Shown in pieces: positions 1 through 8,960 of a stretch of DNA of 10,481 nt (its first letter is position 1; each line of letters opens with the position of its first letter). The stretch is from Cephalothrix simula (Eukaryota; Nemertea; Palaeonemertea; Archinemertea; Cephalotrichidae): positions 1 to 10,481 of the forward strand of contig JAXIUW010223730.1 in the NCBI GenBank assembly GCA_035591015.1. Reading direction: 5' to 3'. The notes beneath the pieces are model-generated. The model had not been told where the DNA came from and made no database searches. It was given only the letters and a program-made list of their open reading frames with translations. The translations under genes and the position numbers were made by a program.

Positions 1-477
1 GGGTTGTTGTATATCAATTCGTCTCGAAGAAGCTATTCAATTTCGGTAAGAACAAAATGATTGATTAGGGTTCTATTATTTTAGTGTCGACTAACAATCC
101 CAATCTACTAAAAAAAATACCTGCTTATTTATAGGATTTTAAAATTTTAATGGGTGCTGCCATTTTATATTTTCTTTAACTTTATTTAATTTCTTTGCTG
201 TTGCTAAACAGCAGGTCTTGGATATTTGATTCTTCATAGATGGAGGAGAAATTTTTCAAAACAACCATCAAAAAGGAATTGATTCAAAGGGGAAGTATGC
301 TTGTTCTCAAAATGAATCATTAATAAACCTCTTTATTTGTGGCGGAGTGTGGTTCCCTCATAGTTTTTGTCTTGATATTAATGAATTTCTATGAGATTTT
401 CTGTGAGCGTTAACCCTGATATTTGAATCAGTCTTTGGAATCCATAATTTTGTTAGACTTGCCGCTCTTCTCTTCTG
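1..477. other. Intronic stretch, nothing recognised
   Basis: AT-rich sequence with many stops in all frames. The only local structure is a weak near-palindrome around 82-95 (TTAGTGTCGACTAA). No coding, RNA or transposon feature is visible. Confidence 0.6.
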
Positions 478-704
478 GCGCCAGCGCCGGTGTTTTACAA
501 TTGCCGTTTGATCGACTTTACCTATAAATTACGGGGTCTACTACATGCATTTGTATATATATTTTCAGCTATTGGTTCCATTTTACGATGTAATCTTGGT
601 AATCTCTGAGAAAAACAGAATTTGAGAATTGTTTTACATAAAATATTTAATATCATGGTGTTGCTCTTGTTTGCACTAGAATACCTCCCCTTGGAATGCT
701 GTCT

Positions 705-780
705 TTATTTCTCAATGGGTAACTCTATTCTAAGTCCTTCGGGTAAATATCTAAAGGGCGCGGGTTAGATCCCTGGGTCC
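705..780 (+). mobile_element. Possible tRNA-derived SINE head with A-box and B-box like motifs (decayed)
   Basis: GGTTAGATCCC at 763-773 differs by one base from a tRNA T-loop/B-box core of the form GGTTCGATCCC, and four of the five flanking stem positions can pair if one G-T wobble is allowed. About 42 bases upstream, TTTCTCAATGGGT at 708-720 resembles the tRNA D-arm/A-box (TAGCTCAGTGGG type). The spacing fits an internal RNA polymerase III promoter. The D-stem and acceptor stem do not pair well, so this is not a functional tRNA gene. A decayed SINE or tRNA pseudogene is the best guess; chance is possible. No SINE 3' tail or target-site duplication was recognised. Confidence 0.3.
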
Positions 781-1512
781 GCTGAGTGCTCTCGGGGTCT
801 CAATTTTCCTTTGTATAAATCAGCTTTAATGTGCTCCTTTTTCCTCTGAAAATTTTGGCGCCGCTGCCACTTTTTGACTGGATACGGACTCTACCAGAGT
901 TACATCTGATTCTACTAGTGGTGTAAATTAATCTAGGCATTCTCGTCATCCTGATACGGGTCTGCAAACAGAGGATCTAGTTATTATATACCATTATCCA
1001 ATGCTTTGGCCGTCGTAGGCTCTTTTTAAATTTATCCTGCTGTCTATTGCTGGCTTATTTGATTGTGGTAAAGAGATGAGTAAATAGATAATATTTTGCA
1101 AGCCAGGTGGTTGTCATCACGTATCTCATTAGAATCCCATTCGAGACTAATCTGCCATTCATTCAATATCATCATTCAGTGGCACTGTAGGATTTATTGA
1201 TATAAATTAACCTTTACTTGCAGGATATGGCCCATAATAATCAACAAGAAGGTATCTAACCCTATGGGTAAATTTTCATACCCTATTCAAAATTCCATTA
1301 GATCTTGTGAATCCATGATATCTTACCTCAAACGTAGAATATTAACATTTGATCATGTATTGATTAAACTAGTGTCGACATCACTCCATCTCACTCTGAC
1401 ACTCTGAGAGGTCTCATAAGCTGATAAGGAATCCCTTTGATAATAGGTACCAAACGAATACCTGTAACACCTGTACTGAGAAAATGTTAATGCGGGCAAT
1501 GTTTTTAAAAAA

Positions 1513-1771
1513 AAGATATTGTTTTGAGGTATCGAATTGTCTGTACTTTGTAGTTGTGGTAAAAGAGCACGGTTTTTAGCTTAGAAGCTACTTGAGCTAG
1601 ACTAATAGGTATGTCATGTTTTAATGCAAGAGCCATATTTTGAAGAAAAAAAGATATTGATTAGTACTGAAGTTGATGAACGCAATGAAAGTATCGAATT
1701 GTCTGTTGTTGTTGTAAAGGAGCACAGTTTTTAAGTTAGAAGTACATAAGCCAGACTTTAGGTGTATGTCT
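1513..1771 (+). repeat. Imperfect direct duplication, two copies about 155-162 bp apart
   Basis: Copy 1 (about 1513-1615) and copy 2 (about 1651-1771) share blocks in the same order: AGATATTG, GTATCGAATTGTCTGT (1529-1544 and 1691-1706), a GTTGT-rich stretch, AGCACRGTTTTTA followed by TTAGAAG, then a CAGACTTTAGGT-like segment and TATGTC. The offset drifts from 162 to 155 bp, so small indels have accumulated. No terminal inverted repeats are visible. It may be an old tandem duplication or two copies of a short interspersed element. Confidence 0.75.
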
Positions 1772-1822
1772 GGGCGGTGAGCCCTTTTTGAATCGCCATG
1801 AAAAATATGATGTGGCGTTCAA

Positions 1823-1932
1823 TTCTAAAGTGTAGATTATCTTATGTCATCATAGCATTTTCTCATATTTCTAAAGTGTAGAATATCTTATTTCATCTAG
1901 CATTTTCTCATATTTCATCTTAGCATTTTCTC
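1823..1932 (+). repeat. 46-bp tandem repeat, two copies plus a partial third
   Basis: Unit 1 starts at 1823 and unit 2 at 1869, both with TTCTAAAGTGTAGA, then ATCTTAT, TCAT and AGCATTTTCTCATA. A partial third copy (about 1913-1932) repeats TTTCATCTTAGCATTTTCTC. The two full units differ at only a few bases, so this is a young minisatellite-like array. Confidence 0.85.
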
Positions 1933-3100
1933 CATAAAAAGTTTAGTAGTAGGACTGTAGCAGAGCAGCTTTGTCATGTTCTCCATCTAGAATAGACACA
2001 TGTTTCTTTATGTTTCAACAGAGAAAGTTTAAGTCATCAACTTGTAGCTATATTTTGAAACGATTCTTATTTCTAAGACGTATCCTAGAGAGAATCAATA
2101 AAAATACAATTCGTTACTGATGAGCAAGAAGAGTGCTGACATGAAGCCAATAGCGGTATCAGTCTTGTTTTCTGTGGCTTTCCCCTTACCAATCCTTGCT
2201 AATTACGTTTCGAAAATCATTTTGTGGTATCGAAATTATCTTGCTAAAAAGGTCGTCTGCTTTTGAATTTATGTTATTAAACATATCATGCAACTATTAT
2301 TTGTCTTCTAAAGAAGAGATCAAGTTACGTCTGCGAGATACTTCGGTATAATAAGCTTAACATTTGGAAATCAAAATGTCAACACTTTAGTTTTGTTTTA
2401 TATTCTTTGCATTTTTATCCTGAAGACTTCAGTGAGGGTGTGATCCTTACTCACAAAAGGCTATCAAATTTTTCCCGTTATTTTTATACATCGTCCTGTT
2501 TTTCTAGATCTAACAACTATAGAAACGGTGCCTTCTAGCTTTTCCCCGTATTTGTTAAGAATTGGTTTAACCATGGGTTTAACCAATCTAGTGGTTCATG
2601 TAAAAACTATTAATTGTGATTCAAGACGCATCTAATTATTTTTGATTTCATTATTTTTTTGTTTTGAAAATTTTCCATTTTTTGGTTTTTAAGACTCTTT
2701 TGAAAAGGAACTGATCCTATTTTTAAAATAATTGGATGATTTTTTTCATTCATTATAGCAATACCAAAGTCCAAAGATGGAATAGGATGGTATTATGTAG
2801 GCTTTATGCAAGCAAATGAGGTGTTTGAAGCAACCTGCTATGTAGCAAACATTCTGTTTCCAGACAAAATCGCACAAATTACTTTCCTTTCTTCTTTTCT
2901 CATGTTATCCTACAAAATCCGCTCCTCCCCCCCGAGTTCATTGTGAATTATTCTTATAACCCCAGCTCTCATCCCATGATGCTAATTACAAAGAAAATAA
3001 AATCAATGCTCACACTGAGAAAACGAAGTGATAAAGTATGCATGATTCTGCCACAAGCATTCTTTACCATAAAAAGAAACACATCTTCATTCTTCAGGGG
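1933..3100. other. Intronic stretch with no gene recognised
   Basis: Low-complexity AT-rich sequence, T-rich from about 2630 to 2760, with a C7 homopolymer near 2927-2933. No coding similarity is seen on either strand. A short + strand open frame at 3038-3232 (64 codons) has no recognisable motif and is treated as chance. The repeat at 2561-2587 is listed separately. Confidence 0.6.
2561..2587. repeat. Double GGTTTAACC motif forming a near-palindrome
   Basis: The segment reads ATTGGTTTAACC, then ATG, then GGTTTAACCAAT. The 9-mer GGTTTAACC occurs twice in direct orientation. The outer ATTGG and CCAAT arms are inverted, so the 27 bp is also an imperfect palindrome. Each arm contains an inverted or direct CCAAT core. 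Function unknown. Confidence 0.7.
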
Positions 3101-3621
3101 ATAAAAGCATCACAAAATAAAAAAAACTCTTTACTGTGTGTCGCCTACATGTATACACATTGTGTTTTTAATATGTCATTCAGACATTACATACTCATTG
3201 TCTTTGCTTCTAAACCACTACCACAAGGTTGATCTCACAATTTTTATGTCACAAATTTAGTTTCCAAACAATATTAATGTACTAGTATTTCTATGCCCCT
3301 AATTTATACAACAATTTAGCAGTAATTTAGGTTAGATTTCTGTTTGACTAGCTTGGTGGCTTATATTGATTATCTCATCTAATTTATCAGGTTTCATGCG
3401 TTCTTTTTTGTGCCAAAGATTTTCTATATAATATACTCAATATATTTTTCCAGGGAAATATTATGTGATACAGCAGGGGATACAGCATATCTTACTGATA
3501 TTGATATCTTAACCATGATTTTATAAATCCCTGAGTAGATCAGTATTAAGTTGATGAGTACATGTATTTATTTATAATCATTTTTATGCAAAAATGAAAA
3601 CATCAGTAATATTGAAATTTT

Positions 3622-3652
3622 GATTAGATAGATTAGATATTAGATTAGATAT
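3622..3652 (+). repeat. ATTAGAT short tandem repeat
   Basis: Three copies of ATTAGAT occur within about 30 bases, separated by AG and ATTAG-like spacers. It is a degenerate simple repeat in otherwise AT-rich intron. Confidence 0.8.
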
Positions 3653-3659
3653 TTATTTC

Positions 3660-4500
3660 CACTCAAAAAAAAGAATACAATTACAAAATTTTGAATATAT
3701 ACATAATTTGGGCCGAAAAATGAGTGGGGCCCAGCAGAAACTTGGGGGTCATCGAGGTTGGGCCCTTATAGGATCTTACTCTTAAAGACAAAAACATATT
3801 ATCAATGTCCATTTGATATTATTCAATACCATAGGTGACAAATGAAAAAAATTAGATGAGAATTTAAAATACATGTATTTACAATACTGTATATACATAG
3901 AAATACAGTAACCCCCAATTAAAAAGACACATAAAACAACGCCCCCACCACCACCCTTGATCTCAACAAATGTTAAAATGTTTTATAATAAACAAAACAT
4001 GCGGAGTATGCAAATTGGATTATTTGCTATCTTAATGTACTGTGATATAGGATTTAAGAATATATTTTTGCAATCGCTTTATAAAGATGTGACTTACGTT
4101 TAGGTGTTTCATTTCTATTGGTACTTTCGTCCATGCCATAACGGACGCTAATTTGATGCAAGATTTTGCAAATTTAGTGCCAGCAAATTCTAGATAAAAA
4201 ATTTGATTCATTTCCACGAGTAATAATGTTGCCTTGTTTTGGCTTAAGGTAATTAAGGTAATTGCTGAAAATTTCGGAAAGATTTTTGGTCTTGAAGTCG
4301 AATGTAAAGAGGGACGTCTGGATTAAACATAGGTCTGGTCAAAATTTGTGCAAGAAAGTGTAGTCCAGGGGTCAAGAACCAAGATGCCTATAATTTGGTC
4401 ATCGCTAAGCAGTGAAATACTATTTTTCAAGTTATTTTGTTCTATTTCCTTTCATGAATTGTACAGCATTGATTTGTCCTAACCTTCATAAGGCTGTTCC
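3660..4500. other. Intronic stretch with GGGCC and C-rich patches, no gene recognised
   Basis: A patch at 3711-3766 has three GGGCC/GGGGCCC-type motifs within about 55 bases. A C-rich run of short blocks follows at 3911-3957 (CCCCC, then CCCCCACCACCACCC). The minus-strand open frame at 4032-4217 (61 codons) has no recognisable domain. A short direct repeat AAGGTAATT occurs twice at about 4246-4263. Confidence 0.55.
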
Positions 4501-4510
4501 ATTTTCTTCC

Positions 4511-4524
4511 GTTACCATAGTAAC
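4511..4524. promoter_or_regulatory. RFX-type X-box (GTTACCATAGTAAC)
   Basis: The 14-mer matches the full X-box consensus RYYNYY-N(1-3)-RRNRAC with a 2-base spacer (GTTACC AT AGTAAC). It overlaps a further inverted pair, GTAACC at 4520-4525 and GGTTAC at 4536-4541. RFX factors bind such imperfect palindromes near ciliary and neuronal genes. A role as an intronic enhancer site of this gene is inference; motif matches alone are weak evidence. Confidence 0.45.
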
Positions 4525-4559
4525 CTATCAGTTGTGGTTACTGAGCCTTTTCATTTATT

Positions 4560-7030
4560 CTAGCTGTCATATACACGATGCATGTTAGCTGTTGCCCGAG
4601 AATCCATTTTATAGGGGTGGGGTTGTCTAAAGTTTAGACAGTTTAGAAACATTTTTTTAAGATTAGGGAATACGATATACATCTTTCATCTGCTACTAAT
4701 GATACATGATTGTAGATTTATGTACATGTATGTCGTCAACGTTATTTTCTTTTTTTCTCAAAATAGAGTGAGACTGTTTCAATTCTTTGTTCAAGCAATA
4801 TAGGCCTTTTAGTTCCAGGTTCATGCTTATGATTGTTATTGAAGATTATGTAGTTTATAAGTACATGAAGATTGCTATAAATTGAAAGTAATTCGTCCAC
4901 TAACTGCTAAATCTTTTGGCATTGTTTGTGGGCTGCAACTCTTAGAAATGTTCTGTACTGGTAAATCGATCCAAGCACAAGATTACAGATAATGGTATTT
5001 GACTGACCTTGCATTTAGCTGAAGTCATTTTGGTGCAGTCAAAAAACGCTTTGATATTGGCCACCATCAACCAAAGCATTGATTACAAATGAAATATGAC
5101 ATCATTATTCATATACCCTTTTCTTCACTTTGATGATGACAGCTGTTGGCTAATCTGGTGGTAAATCTACAACTTAAACCTTATTTTCCAGAACTGTTAG
5201 CATTAATGTCAATCTGAAGCATCTTGAAGGTGTCTCTGCTGTATCATCGAGCTCCATGACAGCCATTGTTAATTTACCGGTCTATACTTTTTATAGCAAA
5301 AACGAAAGAGGGAAGTATTCGTTTACTGGGTTGGGATTGAGTGTCCTTGCTAGGTATGTTTTGTTAGTAACCTGGTTACCTGTATCAGTAATCACTATCG
5401 CTGAATAGCACTCAGATCTCCGGAGTCCGGATCAGCAATTGGTGGTAATATCTGTCTCTATAAGGTGTTGGCTAAGAACCGTGTGTGCACTGCATGGATG
5501 TGGCAGGCAGCTTATCTTCGAGATATTACAGTTTTTCTAGACAATAGCAGACAAATATCATCCTTTTAATCCATTTGCGTAACTTATGATCCCTATAAAG
5601 TTTGTTTCATGTTTGTGTAAAATTGTTTCAATGGTAAGATAGATCATTCTAGTTTTACACAAAAAAAACATCTTCCTGATTTATATGAGTTGTTTGTTTT
5701 GACTTTCAGGGTTGATTGGTAGAACAGTGGATAATAAGTTTAAATGTTTTGAAAAAACACTTGACTGCTTCCATTTTGATATCTTCATTGGTATTTAAAT
5801 CTTCCTTAATTATCATTTAGTTTCCTTAAAAAAATGTCATTGACCGTTTTTATGGTACAAAATAAACCAATGGGATCACTTTTCATTTTTGTGCACATCG
5901 AAGTATATTCTGTTCAAACCCGAAGATTACAGACTTCTTAGAAAAGTATGGTTAAAACAATTAACGATTAATCATTTGATCTCCTTTTAGCTCCTTTTTT
6001 AAAGATTTATTGGTGAAGAATATGATGACTTCAAACAGCTTGAAATAATTTGCCTTCATTTTTGTCAACGGTTTCTCTGCTTCTGTGCGTTATCGTCTCT
6101 TCTTCATAATCATCAAAGGCATCATCAAAGTGATGATTGAATAATCAAATGCTTCAATACATGTAAATACATTTGTGTCTTATCGACAGCCGCCTAATAT
6201 TGTGAGCTAATCACGTCATGGAGGCTAAGTATCTCACTTTTTCAGAACCAGTCAAATGTAAGATGGTTCTTCATTGCCATCAAGGCCAACATATTGATCA
6301 TATTGGCTTAGTATAAAAGACACCATTCAACCAAGATTAGTTATATTGCTATTATGAAGCAAGGACTTCTTTAATTATTCGATGGTTGTGGTTGAAGAGC
6401 ATGAGAATTGATAAGATATTTCTTAGACATGTTCGAGGTTGGGTGTGGTAGTAAATACCCTGTGATATAATTATCATCAAATTACCCCGATTTCCGATTT
6501 TCCATTTTTGCACGTGATGCGCTGTTGAGCTTTATTTATCACCTTTCAATAGGGTGGTTTCAGTCCAAAGTTTTTCATACTTACTGGTTTGTTTCGCACT
6601 GATTATCTGCTATTGGTCCCAAGGTTTGCTTAATCCTCATGTTTTTCATTTGAAGGAGGAATATGACCTCTGAGATTCAAAATGAGCTTATGAATTCTTA
6701 TAAACCTTATCAGATGTTCCAATTATCGTGTGTACCAATATCAATATTATATTATTTACAATATGATATCTATTTCGATTTGTTTGATGATACATATAAG
6801 TAGCTATTCATTTCACTGCAACATTGTCGAGTAATTAGATCTTGTGAAAAATATTGAAGATAGAATTTAGAACATTTCTAACGTGCGTATAATTTCTTTT
6901 TAAATTTTCATCGATTTTTCAGTAAATTCTTTTCTCCCTTCTTAATTAAATTAACAAAATCTTACAGAATCAAGAAGCAAATATGCTGGATTACAATCAC
7001 TTAGTAATTATGTGCATTCATTCAGAAGGC
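4560..7030. other. Long intronic stretch with no gene recognised
   Basis: About 2.5 kb of AT-rich sequence with stops in all frames. Small structures seen: an inverted repeat GTAACC-T-GGTTAC at 5366-5378, a CCGG-containing imperfect palindrome at 5415-5433, ATCATCA-AAG-TGATGAT at 6121-6137, and a GCCAA/TTGGC pair at about 6285-6307. None is convincing as a defined element. Confidence 0.6.
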
Positions 7031-7034
7031 TGTG

Positions 7035-7134
7035 GTTGTCATGGCTACATGACTTGTTGCACCATTCTCAGTTTTAACAGCAGGAAGATAAATTGGGTTT
7101 TGTTGCCAGGCACCCGTGCTATAATGTGACGTCA
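7035..7134. promoter_or_regulatory. Candidate regulatory module: two near X-boxes followed by a perfect CRE
   Basis: GTTGTCATGGCTAC (7035-7048) and GTTGCCAGGCACC (7102-7114) each match the RFX X-box consensus with one mismatch. Twelve bases after the second lies a perfect CREB/ATF palindrome, TGACGTCA (7127-7134). RFX and CREB sites are known to work side by side in the X-X2 arrangement of MHC class II promoters, although there they abut. Calling this an enhancer is inference from clustering alone. Confidence 0.35.
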
Positions 7135-7355
7135 ATGCATGGGCCAGGTTAATGGACTATGGTCTTCTGGTGGAATGAAAAAGTTTTCAAATTCATCCTG
7201 TAGTAGTCTTTCGAGTTGCTCTATGTTGAGAGCATTTTGCATGGTATTTTACCTAAGACGCCTTTCTTTATGAACCTTTTTAGCTATAGCTATGAAATTT
7301 TACGTCAATTTCTTATCTATTTAGTTAAGACCAAAGAAGTCGCATACATGATGAT

Positions 7356-7376
7356 AGAGAGAGAGAGAGAGAGAGA
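7356..7376 (+). repeat. (AG)n microsatellite
   Basis: A pure AG dinucleotide run of 21 bases. It lies inside the open frame 7216-7440, which it extends with alternating Arg-Glu codons, so that frame is not evidence of a gene. Confidence 0.95.
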
Positions 7377-7430
7377 TATTAAAATTTACCGTGTAAGAAG
7401 TTACTTCGTTTCCATAGAGGATGGTGTAAC

Positions 7431-7465
7431 CAAAGATTGATGATAAATATTATTATCAATCTTTG
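7431..7465. repeat. 16-bp stem with 3-base loop
   Basis: Left arm CAAAGATTGATGATAA (7431-7446) pairs with the right arm TTATTATCAATCTTTG (7450-7465) across the loop ATA. Only one position is imperfect, and in RNA it would be a G-U wobble. The structure is too symmetric for ordinary AT-rich drift and may be a palindromic core of a small transposon or a folded RNA element. Confidence 0.85.
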
Positions 7466-7602
7466 ATGTAACTCATTTATATTGACTATTGTTATGCTCT
7501 TATTGAATTCATTTGCTAATATATGGATCTGAAAATGATATTATATACGCGTGGATATCAAGGTGGTATATTATATGATATGTAGTTTAGGTCAGTCAGA
7601 GT

Positions 7603-7628
7603 CAAATGCAGATAATTATCTGCATTTG
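7603..7628. repeat. Perfect 26-bp palindrome without spacer
   Basis: CAAATGCAGATAA (7603-7615) is followed directly by its exact reverse complement TTATCTGCATTTG (7616-7628). It lies about 140 bp downstream of the 7431-7465 stem. A perfect palindrome of this length is not expected by chance in a window this size. It could be a strongly symmetric protein-binding site, a recent inverted duplication or a hairpin remnant. Confidence 0.9.
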
Positions 7629-7704
7629 TCAGAGTTCATAAGGCAGGTTTTCCGCAATGGTCCAAGATAATGATAAAAATGCTTTTATATGAAGAATATA
7701 TGAA

Positions 7705-7815
7705 CATTTGCGAAATGGATCAGTTACTTAACCAAGTTGGTTTGAAAACCTAATGTACATATATACTACATATTTTAACATGAAAAGAAATTTTACACAT
7801 ATGCGAAATTGATCA
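7705..7815 (+). repeat. Short direct repeat around GCGAAATKGATCA
   Basis: CATTTGCGAAATGGATCA (7705-7722) and CATATGCGAAATTGATCA (7798-7815) differ at two positions and are 93 bp apart, just left of the tandem duplication at 7821. They may mark an older layer of the same duplication history. Confidence 0.6.
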
Positions 7816-7967
7816 TACATATACTGTTTATTAATTTTTTTCCATAATAGAACTTATACTTTTGACATTTTAAAAGAGAAATTTTAAGAAATATTTTAAA
7901 GAAATTTTATCTAACATTTGTAGAATGTACATAAAAACATCAACTTAATGTATTCAGAGATAGATAT

Positions 7968-7985
7968 AACTTCAACTAAGAAGTT
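7968..7985. repeat. AACTTC-GAAGTT hairpin in tandem copy 1
   Basis: Arms AACTTC (7968-7973) and GAAGTT (7980-7985) enclose the loop AACTAA. The equivalent in copy 2 (8230-8247) keeps both arms exactly while the loop changes to AACGAA. Confidence 0.7.
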
Positions 7986-8229
7986 CTAATTAGTCAAAAT
8001 TTTATGATTGGTTTTCTTTCATAACATAATTCCCAGATAATATACAACGCTAAGAAATATCAAAATACGTTCCTTGTGTAAATATACGTTTTAATAATTT
8101 TTTCCATAATAGAACTTATACTTTGGACAGTTTAAAAGAGGAATTTAAGAAATATTTTAAAGAAATGTTATCTAAAATTTGTAGAATGTACATAAAAAAC
8201 ATCAACTTAATGTATTCAGAGATAGAAAA

Positions 8230-8247
8230 AACTTCAACGAAGAAGTT
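8230..8247. repeat. AACTTC-GAAGTT hairpin in tandem copy 2
   Basis: Arms AACTTC (8230-8235) and GAAGTT (8242-8247) are identical to those of copy 1; the loop is AACGAA. Confidence 0.7.
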
Positions 8248-8356
8248 CTAATTAGTCCAAAGTTTATAATTAGTTTTCTTTCATAACAGTTTATTAATTC
8301 CTAGATAACATACAACACTAAGAAATGTCCTCATGTAAATATACTTTTTAATCATT

Positions 8357-8700
8357 TGGGAATTAATAGTTGGAGCAATGTTTATAGCTCCTCGTTTAAA
8401 ATTAGAAATTTTGTAGGCCTATTTGGTTATATTTTGGTAAGATTATGCAAAAGAGAGAATGAAATTGCTTTAATTGTAGACTTTAATGGTCAAGTTTTTT
8501 AATGGTTTTTACCGTCTTTCAACTTGATTTTGTAAAAAAAGAGAATTCTTTATAATCAAAAGATTTTCCTTTAAAAAATTCCTGTACCTAGTCTATGGAA
8601 ATGTTATTTGTGAATAAAGGGAATGTTTTTAAAATAATAAGAAAATCAACCTTATTCATTATAATGTATAAAAAAAATTAAAGCTAGAAAAGTTATACCT
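8357..8700. other. Intronic stretch, nothing recognised
   Basis: Very AT-rich sequence with A and T homopolymer runs and no coding or repeat structure. A TAGGCCTA octamer lies at about 8416-8423. Confidence 0.6.
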
Positions 8701-8960
8701 CTGCTTTTTCCACCATCAGCAGCCACAATTTTCTGAGTAGTGAGCTACACTATTTTTGTAGAGCATCATTGCTATGATAAGTGACATTGTCATCTTGAAT
8801 GACCTCGAAACGTTCTGCTGCTTATACAGCGTGTGGTTAATTCGGTCACTGTACCAACTACAGCATTGTTCTATTATTGTCGTATTATTCATGAGTTGTA
8901 TTTTTGAAGGGAGCTTGTTACGTCTTGAAGATGATAGCTTAACTATCATTGTGGTTTAAC
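8700..8960. other. Less AT-rich island, open on both strands; possible decayed transposon piece
   Basis: This stretch has a less AT-rich composition than its flanks and is open in one frame on each strand (+ 8774-8959, 61 codons; - 8716-8949, 77 codons). Neither translation shows a domain I can name. The segment around GACCTCGAAACGTTCTGC (8801-8818) resembles CGAAACGT-type motifs I associate loosely with 3' ends of some retroelements. This is a weak impression, not a match. A 7-bp inverted repeat, ATGATAG/CTATCAT, lies at 8931-8949. Confidence 0.2.

Larger units (their letters stand above)
7821..8356 (+). repeat. Two-copy tandem duplication, unit about 260 bp
   Basis: Copy 1 is about 7821-8083 and copy 2 about 8084-8340. 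The first bases of a third copy (ATACTTTTTAATCATT) follow at 8341-8356. Over the first 128 or so bases (from TCCATAATAGAACTTATACT to TTCAGAGATAG) I count about seven differences. The second half is more diverged, with an 8-base insertion in copy 2 near 8289 and a loss of about 10 bases near its end. Both copies keep a hairpin with AACTTC/GAAGTT arms. There is no open frame, and no transposase or terminal repeat. Best read as a local tandem duplication or the edge of a satellite-like family. Confidence 0.92.

Noticed and set aside
708-780. Intact tRNA gene
   Set aside because: The B-box is good, but D-stem, anticodon arm and acceptor stem do not pair, so at most a tRNA-derived fragment.
3038-3232. 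64-codon + strand open frame
   Set aside because: No domain, low-complexity Lys-rich start and no regulatory context; consistent with chance.
3911-3957. C-rich blocks as a G-quadruplex/i-motif
   Set aside because: The blocks are too uneven and the spacers too long for a standard quadruplex pattern.
4032-4217. 61-codon minus-strand open frame
   Set aside because: Short, no recognisable motif, and surrounded by stops in AT-rich sequence.
5415-5433. CCGG-containing near-palindrome
   Set aside because: Only short arms pair once mismatches are considered, and no repeat or site context supports a function.
7216-7440. 74-codon + strand open frame
   Set aside because: It is extended by the (AG)n microsatellite (Arg-Glu repeats) and ends at the 7431 hairpin; no domain and no splice or promoter context.
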